Shown: positions 34,106 through 43,123 of the stretch, one piece after another
Numbering within the stretch: the stretch's first letter is position 1
How the letters are laid out: each line of letters opens with the position of its first letter
Source of the DNA: Pseudomonas bubulae
Lineage (GTDB): Bacteria; Pseudomonadota; Gammaproteobacteria; Pseudomonadales; Pseudomonadaceae
NCBI RefSeq assembly: GCF_900618535.1
Contig: NZ_UYJA01000001.1
Span: 62,001 to 126,000 of the forward strand
Direction: 5' to 3'
Length of the DNA: 64,000 nt
Made by a program: the position numbers and the translations under genes
Notes under the pieces: model-generated
Told to the model about the DNA's origin: nothing
The model's database searches: none
The model's input: the letters and a program-made list of their open reading frames with translations, nothing else

Positions 34106-35692
34106 ATGACTTCCAGCCTGCAACAGAGCCTGCCGCGCTCGATCCCGCAACTGCTGTTCAACGCCTCGGTGCAGCATGCCGGGCGCACGGCCATTGAAGA
34201 ACATGGCCAATGCATCGACTACAGCGAACTGCCGCGCCTGGCCCTGGGCGTAACCCGCAGCCTGATGGCTCAGGGCATTGGCAAGGGCGATCGGGTAGCG
34301 ATCTGGGCACCCAACGGCCGGGACTGGATCATTGCCGCGCTGGGCATTCATTGCGCGGGGGCGGTCATGGTGCCGATCAACACCCGGATGAAAGGCCCTG
34401 AAGCGGCCGATATCTTGCTGCGCAGCGGCAGCCGTCTGCTGTTTGTGCAGCCGAGTTTTCTGGGCACCGATTACCTGGCTTTGCTCGCGCCCTATCGACC
34501 GGCCAGCCTCAAGTGCCTGGTGTTGCTGGGCGAAACCACGGCGGCCAGTTCCGCCGGCCTGGACTGGGACGGTTTTGTGGCCATTGGCGCGGCCACCAGC
34601 GAGTCTGCCGCGCTGTTGCGTGCAGCCAGCGTGAATAGCGATGACCTCAGCGACCTGCTGTTTACCTCCGGTACCACCGGCAAGCCCAAGGGCGTGATGA
34701 GCGCCCATGGTCAAACGATTCGGGCCTTTAGCGAATACGTGTCGGTGATCGGTTTACAGGCCGGTGACCGTTATCTGGTGATCAACCCGTTTTTTCATGC
34801 CTTTGGCTACAAGGCGGGGTGGCTGACCTGCTTGCTGGCGGGGGCGACCATCCTGCCGCACCCGGTGTTCGACGCCGAAGCGGTGTTCCAGCGCATTGCC
34901 GCAGAGCGCATCACCGTGTTGCCGGGGCCGCCGACCCTGTACCTGTCGATGCTGGCCCATCCCAAGCTGGCGGAAACCGACCTGTCGAGCCTGCGCATTG
35001 CCGTGACCGGCGCGGCGACGGTGCCGCCGATCCTGATCGAGCGCATGCGCAGCGAACTGGGGTTTGCGGTGGTGACCACGGCCTATGGCCTGACCGAATG
35101 CGGCGGCTTGGCCACTATTTGCGACCCTGCTGACTCGGCGACGATCATCGCCAGCACCAGTGGCCGGGCGATTCCGGGCACCGAGGTGAGCATCCGTGAC
35201 CCGCAAAACCGGGCTTTACCGGCGGGCAGCACGGGGGAGATCTGCCTGCGCGGTTTTCATGTGATGCAGGGCTACTTTGAAGACCCGCAGGCCACCGCTG
35301 AAACCATCGACAGTGAAGGCTGGTTGCACACCGGGGATATAGGCCAGCAGGATGCTGCGGGCAATCTGCGCATCACCGACCGGCTTAAAGACATGTTTAT
35401 CGTCGGTGGTTTCAACTGTTACCCGGCTGAGATAGAAGCCGGCCTGATGGAGCATCCGGGCATTGCCCAGGTGGCGGTAATCGGTATACCCGACGCGCGT
35501 ATGGGCGAGGTAGGGTGTGCGTGCGTGGTGTTGCGTCATGGTGTGCAACTGGATGAGGCAGGATTGATCCAGTGGGCGCGTGAACATATGGCCAATTACA
35601 AGGTACCGCGTGTGGTGCGCTTCCATGACGCGCTGCCGGTGAATGCGTCGAACAAGGTGGCGAAGAATGAGTTGCGGGCGGGATTCATGTAA
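34106..35692 (+). CDS. Acyl-CoA synthetase, FadD3-like (HIP-CoA ligase type)
   Basis: A 528-residue ANL-superfamily ligase. The ATP motif LLFTSGTTGKPKGVMSAH, the hinge DRLKDMFIVGGFNCYPAEIE and C-terminal Lys in NASNKVAKNELR are present. The stretch LVINPFFHAFGYKAGWLTCLLAGATILPH and VLPGPPTLYLSMLAHP closely follow mycobacterial FadD3, which activates the bicyclic steroid remnant HIP (rings C and D) with CoA. Ending the rightward set with this enzyme fits the order of the pathway: ring A/B degradation first, then activation of the C/D remnant. Medium-chain fatty acid or aryl-acid ligation is the alternative. Confidence 0.87.
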   Translation: MTSSLQQSLPRSIPQLLFNASVQHAGRTAIEEHGQCIDYSELPRLALGVTRSLMAQGIGKGDRVAIWAPNGRDWIIAALGIHCAGAVMVPINTRMKGPEAADILLRSGSRLLFVQPSFLGTDYLALLAPYRPASLKCLVLLGETTAASSAGLDWDGFVAIGAATSESAALLRAASVNSDDLSDLLFTSGTTGKPKGVMSAHGQTIRAFSEYVSVIGLQAGDRYLVINPFFHAFGYKAGWLTCLLAGATILPHPVFDAEAVFQRIAAERITVLPGPPTLYLSMLAHPKLAETDLSSLRIAVTGAATVPPILIERMRSELGFAVVTTAYGLTECGGLATICDPADSATIIASTSGRAIPGTEVSIRDPQNRALPAGSTGEICLRGFHVMQGYFEDPQATAETIDSEGWLHTGDIGQQDAAGNLRITDRLKDMFIVGGFNCYPAEIEAGLMEHPGIAQVAVIGIPDARMGEVGCACVVLRHGVQLDEAGLIQWAREHMANYKVPRVVRFHDALPVNASNKVAKNELRAGFM

Positions 35693-35711
35693 CGGGCCAC
35701 CTGTGCGCTCG

Positions 35712-35753
35712 CCCTCACTCTGGCCTCCAGGGCCGGGGTGAGGGGGGCTTTTT
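35712..35753 (+). terminator. Terminator after the catabolic operon
   Basis: CCCTCAC...TGGCC pairs with GGCC...GTGAGGG (35712-35744), and five T residues follow at 35749-35753. It lies 20 bp after the CoA ligase stop and probably ends the rightward transcript. Confidence 0.65.
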
Positions 35754-35961
35754 CGGACATAGAACCGGACATCGACAATGGCCATAACTGTCCCCTTTTG
35801 GCCTGCCTCCCTCTGTGATCGTGCCGGGCTCTCGGCAAGAATCAACCCCGTCACTCAATAACAACAAACCACTTCGTCCTTGCCCTTGGCCTTTTGCAGG
35901 CCGCTGCCGTGTACAGAACATAACAACGATCGATTTCACGCCGAATCCGGGGAACTGAGCC

Positions 35962-37062
35962 ATGGACACTCTGAAACGCTTGATGAGCGCCACTGTTTGT
36001 GGGCTGACGCTGCTGGCCAGTGCCGTACAGGCCGAACAGCGCGAGCTGCGGGTGTATAACTGGGCGGACTATATCCTGCCGTCCGTGCCCAAGGACTTCG
36101 CCAGACAGACCGGCATCAAGGTCACCTGGGACTCCTTCGACACCAACGAAGCCCTGGAAGCCAAGCTCCTCACCGGCAACTCGGGCTATGACCTGGTGGT
36201 GCCGTCCAACCAGTTCCTCGATACCCAGATCAAGGCCGGGGTGTTCCAGAAGCTGGACAAGAGCAAGCTGCCCAACTGGCAGCACCAGGACCCGGCCCTG
36301 CTCAAGCTGCTGGACACCAATGACCCAGGCAATCAGTACGCTGTACCCTATATGTACGGTACGGTGCTGATCGGTTTCAACCCGGCCAAGGTCAAGGCTG
36401 CGCTGGGTGAGGATGCGCCGGTGGACAGCTGGGACCTGGTGTTCAAACCCGAAAACATGGCCAAACTCAAATCCTGCGGCGTGGCGATGCTCGATTCACC
36501 TTCGGAAATCCTGCCCTTGGCCCTGCACTATCTAGGGCTGGACCCCAACAGCCAGAACCCGGCCGATTATGAAAAAGCCAAGGCGCTGATGCTCAAGGTC
36601 CGCCCCTACGTGACCTACTTCAACTCGGCCAAGTACATGACGGATATCGCCAATGGTGACATCTGCGTGGCCATTGGTTATTCCGGCAGCTTCTATCAGT
36701 TCGGCAACCGCGCCAAAGAATCGGGCAACGGCGTGGTGGTGGACTGGCGCTTGCCCAAGGAGGGCGCACCGATCTGGTTTGACACCTTCGCCATCCCTAA
36801 AAGTGCAAAAAATGTCGAAGAGGCCCACGAATTTCTCAACCACCTGCTGGAGCCCAAGGTCATTGCCGGGATCAGTGATTTTCTGGGTTACCCCAATGCC
36901 AACAAGGACTCGCTGGCACTGATCAACAAGGACATCACTGGTAACCCCAACCTGACCCCGACCAGCGAGGCGCTCAAGTCGCTGTATGTGGTGCAACCGT
37001 TGCCGCAAAAAATGGAGCGCGTGCGCACCCGGGTGTGGACCAGCATCAAGTCGGACAAGTAA
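35962..37062 (+). CDS. Periplasmic polyamine-type ABC substrate-binding protein (PotF-like)
   Basis: A 366-residue binding protein with a signal peptide (to AVQA, about residue 24). The PotF/SpuD signature is clear: ELRVYNWADYILPSVPKDFARQTGIKVTWDSFDTNEALEAKLLTG, then VPYMYGTVLIGFN and the C-terminal LPQKMERVRTRVWTSIKSDK. PotF proteins deliver putrescine or related polyamines to an inner-membrane ABC transporter. No permease or ATPase genes accompany it, so it must rely on a transporter coded elsewhere. A frameshifted paralogue lies at 41869-42962. The next gene is a DmpA-type aminopeptidase. Confidence 0.92.
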   Translation: MDTLKRLMSATVCGLTLLASAVQAEQRELRVYNWADYILPSVPKDFARQTGIKVTWDSFDTNEALEAKLLTGNSGYDLVVPSNQFLDTQIKAGVFQKLDKSKLPNWQHQDPALLKLLDTNDPGNQYAVPYMYGTVLIGFNPAKVKAALGEDAPVDSWDLVFKPENMAKLKSCGVAMLDSPSEILPLALHYLGLDPNSQNPADYEKAKALMLKVRPYVTYFNSAKYMTDIANGDICVAIGYSGSFYQFGNRAKESGNGVVVDWRLPKEGAPIWFDTFAIPKSAKNVEEAHEFLNHLLEPKVIAGISDFLGYPNANKDSLALINKDITGNPNLTPTSEALKSLYVVQPLPQKMERVRTRVWTSIKSDK

Positions 37063-37150
37063 CCCCTCGGAGGTAGTGCATGGGGGTTATCGTCAAGTGC
37101 CGGCCAGGTTCTTACACTGGCTGCACTTAATCGAACGACGAGAAAGCACC

Positions 37151-38251
37151 ATGCGTATCCGTGAGCTTGGCATCACCATCGGTTCGGGCACCCCGGGGGC
37201 GTACAACGCCATCACCGACGTACCGGGTGTGCGAGTGGGTCATCACACCCTCAACGTTGAAAACGGCGATGTTTCCATCCATTCCGGTGTCACCGTGATT
37301 GAGCCGCGTGCGGGAGCCACCCACCTGCAACCCTGCTTCGCCGGCGTGCATGTGCTCAATGGCAACGGCGACGCCACGGGGCTGGAGTGGATTCGCGAAG
37401 CCGGTTTGCTGACTTCGCCGATTGCCTATACCAATACCCACAGTGTTGGCGTGGTGCGCGATGCGCTGGTGGCAGCCGAGCGTGAGCTGGGCAAGCAGCA
37501 CACCTACTGGTGCATGCCGGTGGTGCTGGAAACCTACGACGGCACGCTGAACGATATCTGGGGTCAGCATGTCACGGCCGAGCATGTGCTACTTGCCCTG
37601 CAGGATGCCAGGACAGGCCCTGTGCAGGAGGGCAATGTGGGCGGTGGCACAGGGATGATCTGCCACGAGTTCAAGGGTGGCATTGGCACATCCTCGCGAG
37701 TGTTGAGCCCGGAGCAGGGGGGCTGGACCGTCGGTGCGCTGGTGCAAGCCAACTATGGTGTGCGCGAAGCCTTGCGGGTAGGGGGGTACCCGGTGGGTAC
37801 CGTGCTGGATGACGTACCGTCCCCGTTTAAGAGCGAGAAAAATGTGGGCGTGCCGGGCATGGGTTCGATCGTGATAACCATCGCCACCGATGCGCCGTTG
37901 TTGCCGCACCAGTGTACCCGTCTGGCGCAGCGTGCCAGTGTCGGGCTGGCGCGAGTGGGGGGCGGCACTGAAGACTCCAGCGGCGATATTTTTATTGCCT
38001 TTGCGGTGGGCAACAGCAATTTGCCGGCGGCCAACTTCGGCCATCCGGGTGAGCCGACCACGGCATTGCAGATGGTCAACAACGATTACATCTCGGCGCT
38101 GTTTGTGGCGGCGGCGGATGCGGTAGAGGAGGCGATACTCAATGCCATGCTCGGTGCGGATGACCTGAGCGGATGTGGCAATACCGTGCTGGCGCTCAAG
38201 CCCGAGCGGTTGCTGGCAGCGTTGCAGCAGGTGGGCTGGAAAGCCTCCTGA
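37151..38251 (+). CDS. P1/DmpA-family aminopeptidase (peptidase S58)
   Basis: A 366-residue N-terminal-nucleophile hydrolase of the DmpA/beta-aminopeptidase family. These cleave themselves into two chains and then remove N-terminal D-, L- or beta-amino acids from peptides. The signature GNVGGGTGMICHEFKGGIGTSSRVL includes the self-cleavage region with its nucleophilic Ser at the start of the second chain. GITIGSGTPGAYNAITDVPGVRVGH marks the N-terminus, so ATG at 37151 is chosen. No signal peptide is visible. It follows the PotF-like gene by 88 bp and is followed by a long hairpin repeat. Together these genes suggest uptake and trimming of small peptides or amides. Confidence 0.93.
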   Translation: MRIRELGITIGSGTPGAYNAITDVPGVRVGHHTLNVENGDVSIHSGVTVIEPRAGATHLQPCFAGVHVLNGNGDATGLEWIREAGLLTSPIAYTNTHSVGVVRDALVAAERELGKQHTYWCMPVVLETYDGTLNDIWGQHVTAEHVLLALQDARTGPVQEGNVGGGTGMICHEFKGGIGTSSRVLSPEQGGWTVGALVQANYGVREALRVGGYPVGTVLDDVPSPFKSEKNVGVPGMGSIVITIATDAPLLPHQCTRLAQRASVGLARVGGGTEDSSGDIFIAFAVGNSNLPAANFGHPGEPTTALQMVNNDYISALFVAAADAVEEAILNAMLGADDLSGCGNTVLALKPERLLAALQQVGWKAS

Positions 38252-38269
38252 GGGCTGCCTCAACCTTGC

Positions 38270-38316
38270 GTAGCAGCTGCCGTAGGAACGAGGCTGCGTT
38301 CCTCGGCAGCTGCTAC
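38270..38316. terminator. Long hairpin after the aminopeptidase gene
   Basis: Outer arms GTAGCAGCTGCCG (38270-38282) and CGGCAGCTGCTAC (38304-38316) and inner arms AGGAACG (38284-38290)/CGTTCCT (38297-38303) form one long stem. It lies between two convergent genes and shares its core with the repeat at 16869-16913. There is no T tract, so termination is likely but not certain. Confidence 0.6.
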
Positions 38317-38328
38317 GGGGATTTGCCC

Positions 38329-40068
38329 TTACAGTTTCGGCAACTGCCCCACCCGGGCCATCATCTCGGTGACGATCTGCAGGTCCAGCATGAACTGCTC
38401 CACGGTCTTGAACTCGTTATCGGTATGCCCGGTGTATTTCACATCTGGCATGGCCAGGCCGAATTGCACGCCATTAGGCAGTTCATGCACCGAGGTTGCA
38501 CCCGCCGAAGTACCGTACGTGTGCTCCATGCCCAGGTTTTCGCTGGCTACCGCCAACAGCGCCTTGACCCACTCACCCTCGGGGTTGCGGTACATCGGCT
38601 CGGCAATCGAGTACTCGAAACTCACCGGTACCTGCTGACTCTTGCTCCAGGCTGTCAGCTTCTCGGCAATCTGCGCTTTCAGTGCCTCCGGCGACTTGCC
38701 CTTGGGCACGCGCAGGTTGACCGCCAGCTTGAGCGCTTTGTCGTCCAGCCCCACAAAGGTCAGTGAGGTGGTCAGCGGCCCCATAAAGTCATCGGCAAAA
38801 CCGACCCCCAGCTTGCCGCCCTTGTAGTCCAGGCCCCAGTTGTCGGCAGCATAGTGCGCTGCTTCGGTAATGTGGTTGTGCTTGAGGGCGATAGGGTCGT
38901 CGACGCTACTGATAAAGTCGAGCATCCGTGCCACCGGGTTGACCCCCGACTCGGGCTCTGAGGAGTGGGCAGAAACCCCGGTTACGGTCAGCACGACATC
39001 CTTGCCAACCACCTTGGCATTGACCTCGAAATCACCGCCATTGCGTTTGGCATATTCTGCACCGGCCTTGTTCAGGCTGGCCGCCAGCTCGGCGGGTTTG
39101 TCGGTCACCAGGGTTGCTACCGAAGTCGACGGGATCTGGTTGGTCGCCATGCCGCCGGTCAGCGAGACGATTTCGGCGCCCTGGCCTTCGCCCTTGCGCC
39201 GGGCAAAGGTGGCCATAACGGTGCCGTAACCTTTTTCGGCAATCACCACCGGGTAGCCGCCATCCAGCGCCAGGTTGTAGTTGGGCACCGGGTTGTGTTC
39301 GAAGTAATAAGGAATGGCATCACCGCTGGTTTCTTCGGTGGTGTCGATCAGCAACTTGAAGTTCCTGGCCAGTGGCAGTTGTTCTTCCTTGATGACTTTC
39401 ATGGCGTACATCGCCACCACGATGCCGTTTTTGTCATCCTCCGTACCGCGCCCGTACATACGGTCACCGATCAGTGTGACCTTGAACGGGTCGAGTTGGG
39501 TGCCGTCCTTGAGTACCCAGTTTTCCGGGGTTACCGGCACTACGTCGGCGTGGGCATGAATACCGACCACTTCATCGCCACTGCCTTCGAGGGAGACTTC
39601 ATAGACACGGTTGTCGATATTGCGAAAGTTCAGGTTAAAGGCCTTGGCCAGATCCTTGATCTTGTCGGCGATCTTGAGAAATTGCGGGTTCTCGTACTGG
39701 GGCACGTCGTCCAGGTTGACGGTGGGGATGGCCACCAGTTCACGCAGGGTGTCGGTAGCCGCCTTGCCGTATTTGAGCCGGGTATACAGACCCAGCAGGC
39801 GATAGATCTCGTTCTGTTGCTCGGGGGCCAGTGCCTTGTTGTCGAGAAAGGCGCTGATGGTCGGGCCGAGATTATCTTTTTGCGCCAGCTCACTCTTGGC
39901 CAACGCCCCCAGAAACTGACGGAAGTCAGTGACATGGGTGTCGCTGAACGTCTTGAGGATGACAGCACTCTGTTGCGGGGTGATGGTGGCGTGGGCTGCA
40001 GTGCTGAACGCAGCGAGGCTGGCCATCATCATGGTTGCAGCGGCCAGTTGTTTAAGTGAAAAGTCCAT
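38329..40068 (-). CDS. Exported M20-family dipeptidase
   Basis: A 579-residue zinc peptidase of the M20/PepV-like family with a signal peptide (to TAAHA, about residue 27). An N-terminal extension precedes the catalytic part. Metal-site motifs are visible: GIHAHADVVPV, GRGTEDDKNGIVVAMYAMK, DTTEETSGDAIPYYF, and near the end DVKYTGHTDNEFKTVEQF. GVSAHSSEPESGVNPVARMLD marks the dimerisation domain. It would split dipeptides in the periplasm. It converges with the DmpA-type gene and lies just below a LuxR-type regulator on the same strand, about 100 bp away. Confidence 0.92.
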   Translation of the reverse strand: MDFSLKQLAAATMMMASLAAFSTAAHATITPQQSAVILKTFSDTHVTDFRQFLGALAKSELAQKDNLGPTISAFLDNKALAPEQQNEIYRLLGLYTRLKYGKAATDTLRELVAIPTVNLDDVPQYENPQFLKIADKIKDLAKAFNLNFRNIDNRVYEVSLEGSGDEVVGIHAHADVVPVTPENWVLKDGTQLDPFKVTLIGDRMYGRGTEDDKNGIVVAMYAMKVIKEEQLPLARNFKLLIDTTEETSGDAIPYYFEHNPVPNYNLALDGGYPVVIAEKGYGTVMATFARRKGEGQGAEIVSLTGGMATNQIPSTSVATLVTDKPAELAASLNKAGAEYAKRNGGDFEVNAKVVGKDVVLTVTGVSAHSSEPESGVNPVARMLDFISSVDDPIALKHNHITEAAHYAADNWGLDYKGGKLGVGFADDFMGPLTTSLTFVGLDDKALKLAVNLRVPKGKSPEALKAQIAEKLTAWSKSQQVPVSFEYSIAEPMYRNPEGEWVKALLAVASENLGMEHTYGTSAGATSVHELPNGVQFGLAMPDVKYTGHTDNEFKTVEQFMLDLQIVTEMMARVGQLPKL

Positions 40069-40171
40069 TTTGCAGGGCGTTCCTGTACAGGTCGTTGGAT
40101 GGAAACATGAAGTAAGTGAAACAAAACATTTCCAAACTTACACTGCGAGGCGCTGCCACGTTAAGCGCTTT

Positions 40172-40954
40172 TTATTCTTGAGCCTGCAAAAACAGCGAGA
40201 ACAGTTCGGACTGTGACTTGATTCCCAACTTGCCGTACATGTGCTTGCGATGGACCTTGACGGTCTCCGCAGAAATTGCCAGTTTTCGGGCGATTTCCTT
40301 GTTCGAACAACCACTTAGCAGCAACAGGGCGACTTCCATTTCGCGTGCGGTCAACGGCGAGGTCAACTGCTCGGCAGCCGCTTCAAGGCGGCTTTGCCAG
40401 TTGGGCGTGAGCTCCGGTGCCTCCTTGGGGTCGCGCTCAAAAACCAGGCGCTGGCGCATCAAGGCGGCCACCCACGGCTGCACCAACCCCAGCAATGCAC
40501 TCTGTTCCAGGCTGAAACGGCACTGGCTGCCCAGTGACAGGCTCAGGGTGCGTTGATTGTCGAGTTGCACATTGATATGCACCTCGTCGGTAACGATATT
40601 CAGGCGGAAATAACGCTGGTAGTAGTCGGTCTGTTCAAAGCATTCGGGGGCCACGTCCTGCAGGCGGAACAAGCCGCTTTGCGGTGCTTCACGGTTGGCG
40701 ATATAAAACGGGTCCAGCAGGTAAAGCCCCTTGAGGTAGTCCTGGAACAGCGAATCCATGCCACCGTCTGCACCGGGGGACTCGGCCAGAACCTGTGGCT
40801 TGCCAGCGCTGTAGATCAGCACCACCCAGTTGTCCACGGGTACATAGCGGCCCAGCAAACGTACCAGCGCAGTCCAGAAATTGGGCCGGTCCAGGGTTTC
40901 GATCACGCGGCCCATCGCGTCATGCCAGGCCACATCCTGCAAGGTCAGATTCAT
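40172..40954 (-). CDS. LuxR-type transcriptional regulator
   Basis: A 260-residue protein. The C-terminal LuxR/NarL helix-turn-helix is clear (LTAREMEVALLLLSGCSNKEIARKLAISAETVKVHRKHMYGKLGIKSQSELFSLFL, about residues 198-255). The N-terminal 170 residues form an unidentified sensing domain without receiver-domain aspartates. It is therefore not a classic response regulator, nor clearly an acyl-homoserine-lactone receptor. It is divergent from the nitrilase-family gene (93 bp) and upstream of the M20 dipeptidase, making both probable targets. Start at 40954 is preferred to an ATG-free extension 12 bp upstream. Confidence 0.88.
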   Translation of the reverse strand: MNLTLQDVAWHDAMGRVIETLDRPNFWTALVRLLGRYVPVDNWVVLIYSAGKPQVLAESPGADGGMDSLFQDYLKGLYLLDPFYIANREAPQSGLFRLQDVAPECFEQTDYYQRYFRLNIVTDEVHINVQLDNQRTLSLSLGSQCRFSLEQSALLGLVQPWVAALMRQRLVFERDPKEAPELTPNWQSRLEAAAEQLTSPLTAREMEVALLLLSGCSNKEIARKLAISAETVKVHRKHMYGKLGIKSQSELFSLFLQAQE

Positions 40955-41047
40955 CTCACTACCCACCGGGTGTTACCCCATCGAAGTCATTTATTGGCGC
41001 GGTGCCGCGCACCATACTCGGCTCATCCCACCCTGCAAGGATCCGAG

Positions 41048-41872
41048 ATGAACATTGAACTGGTGCAACTGGCAGGCCGTGACGGCGACACCGCTTATAA
41101 CCTGTCGCGTACATTGAGCGCCATCGCCAGCTGCGCTGACGATACTGCGCTGCTGGTATTCCCGGAGACCCACCTGACCGGCTTTGTCGGCGGCCAGCAA
41201 CTGGCGCAGGTGGCGGAGCCATTGACCGGCCCGACCCTGGGTGCGGTATTGCAGGCCGTACGCGAACGTGGAGTCAGTGTGGTGGTGGGGCTGGCGGAAA
41301 ATCATCACGGCACCTTCTATAACACCTCGGTACTGGTCACGCCCGAGGGGATCGCCTTGCAGTACCGCAAGACCCATTTGTGGCCAAGTGAACGCGGCGA
41401 CTTTACCCCCGGCGACCGTTTTACCACCGTGCTTTGGCAGGGTGTGCGGGTTGGCCTGCTGATCTGTTATGACATTGAACTGCCGGAAACCGGCCGAGCA
41501 CTGGCGCAACTGGGGGCTGAACTGATCATTGCCACCAACGGCAATATGGACCCCTACGGCCCGGTGCATCGTACCTCGATCATGGCCCGTGCCCAGGAGA
41601 ACCAGGCGTTTGCGGTGATGGTCAATCGCGTCGGTAGCGGGGATGACGGGCTGGTGTTCGCGGGTGGCAGCATGGCGGTCGATCCGTTCGGGCGGGTGTT
41701 GCTCGAGGCCGGGCGCGATGAGATTCGCCATGTTGTAGCGCTGGATCTGGATCAGCTCAAGGCTGCCCGGCGAGACTACGACTACCTCAAGGATCGTCGC
41801 TTGCTGCTGTCGGGTGAACAGATTGAGCACCCGGACGGGCGTCGCGAACTGTTGATCGGAGCCAGCCAATGA
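41048..41872 (+). CDS. Nitrilase-superfamily carbon-nitrogen hydrolase
   Basis: A 274-residue amidase or nitrilase. The Glu-Lys-Cys triad is visible: Glu in LLVFPETHLTGF, Lys in LQYRKTHLWPSERG and Cys in VGLLICYDIELPETGRALAQLGAELII. It is closest in pattern to aliphatic or amino-acid amidases of the RamA/AguB-like branches, which act on carbamoyl or carboxamide groups. AguB-like enzymes belong to polyamine breakdown, and the next gene is a PotF-like binding protein overlapping its stop codon. A role in using an amine-containing amide is a reasonable inference, not demonstrated. Confidence 0.88.
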   Translation: MNIELVQLAGRDGDTAYNLSRTLSAIASCADDTALLVFPETHLTGFVGGQQLAQVAEPLTGPTLGAVLQAVRERGVSVVVGLAENHHGTFYNTSVLVTPEGIALQYRKTHLWPSERGDFTPGDRFTTVLWQGVRVGLLICYDIELPETGRALAQLGAELIIATNGNMDPYGPVHRTSIMARAQENQAFAVMVNRVGSGDDGLVFAGGSMAVDPFGRVLLEAGRDEIRHVVALDLDQLKAARRDYDYLKDRRLLLSGEQIEHPDGRRELLIGASQ

Positions 41873-42962
41873 AGACTAAAAACACGACGGGACTTGCCCT
41901 GGCTGCGCTATTGGGTTGCAGCCTGGTTCACGCCGCCGAACCTCAGGTGAATATCTACAACTGGTACGACTTTATCGCTCCGGACACGATGAAAAACTTC
42001 CAGGCCGAAACCGGCACAGCCTCGATGTACGACGTGTTCGACAACAGCGATGTGATGCAAAGCAAGCTGATGGCCGGTCGCAGCGGGTATGACGTGGTTG
42101 TGGCCACCGGTGACCTGCTACCCAACCTGATCAAGGCCGGGGTGCTCAGGAACTCGATCGGGGGCAGTTGCCCAACCTCGCACACCTGGACCCGGCCATC
42201 CTTGCCAAGATGCAGAGCAATGACCCCGGCAATCGTTATGCCGTGCCGTATTTGTGGGGCACGACCGGGGTGGGTTATGACGTCGACAAGGTCAGGGCGA
42301 TACTTGGGCCGGATGCGCCGGTGGATTCCTGGGACTTGATCTTCAAGCCCGAGAACCTGAGCAAATTGAGCCAGTGCGGTGTAGCCATGCTCGATGCCCC
42401 CGGTGAAATCATTCCAATTGCGTTGCACTACCTCGGCTTGCCATACAACAGCAGCGACCCCCGGGACTATGCCAAGGCCGAAGCGTTGCTGCTGACGTTA
42501 CGTCCTTATATCCGCTATTTTGACTCGTCGAAATTCATTACCGACCTGGCCAATGGCAACGTCTGCGTGGTGCTGGGTTGGGCAGGCGGGGTGCAAGACG
42601 CCAAAACCGCCTCGCAGGTGGCCGGCAATGGGCGCAACATCCGCTACAGCATCCCCCGTGAAGGGGCGCCGATCTGGGTTGAGAGCCTGGTGTTGCTCAA
42701 CGACGCGCCCAACCCGCAGCAGGGGCTGGCCTTTATCGACTACATGCTGCGCCCGCAGGTGATAGCCCGGACTTCGACCTACCTCAAATATCCCAATGCG
42801 AACCAGGACGCCAGGCCACTGATGGCCCCGTCGTTGCGCGATAACCCGGATATCTACCCTGACGAGAAAGTCATGGCCACTTTGTTCCCGCTGGAGCCGT
42901 TGCCGCTCAAGCTTGAACGGGTGCGCACGCGGGTGTGGAGCAAGGTTAAAAGCGGAACGTGA
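41869..42962 (+). pseudogene. PotF-like substrate-binding protein with a frameshift
   Basis: The N-terminal part (signal peptide to VHAAEP, then VNIYNWYDFIAPDTMKNFQAETG...) is in one frame, and the rest (QLPNLAHLDPAILAKMQSNDPGNRYAVPYLWG...LPLKLERVRTRVWSKVKSGT) in another. The switch falls near 42146-42149 (GTGCTCAGGAACTC). Restoring one base there gives the sequence expected from the intact paralogue at 35962-37062. Nothing else is broken. It overlaps the nitrilase gene stop (ATGA). It is either a recent single-base deletion or a sequencing error; the locus is not a long homopolymer. Confidence 0.85.
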
Positions 42963-43004
42963 AGCCAAACTTTGTCGATACTCTGTGACAGGTCAAGCCC
43001 TATT

Positions 43005-43055
43005 GTGGGAGCGAGCCTGCTCGCGAACGACCTTCGCGAGCAAGCTCGCTCCCAC
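43005..43055. repeat. REP doublet between PotF-like pseudogene and nik operon
   Basis: Arms at 43005-43027 and 43033-43055 (GTGGGAGCGAGCCTGCTCGC type) differ at one position. It is located between two convergent transcription units. Confidence 0.85.
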
Positions 43056-43123
43056 AGTTGCAGTTTCCTGTAGCCGCTGTCGAAGGAACAGGCAACTGCT
43101 ACGGTTTGTGGGTGTTAGCCGTT

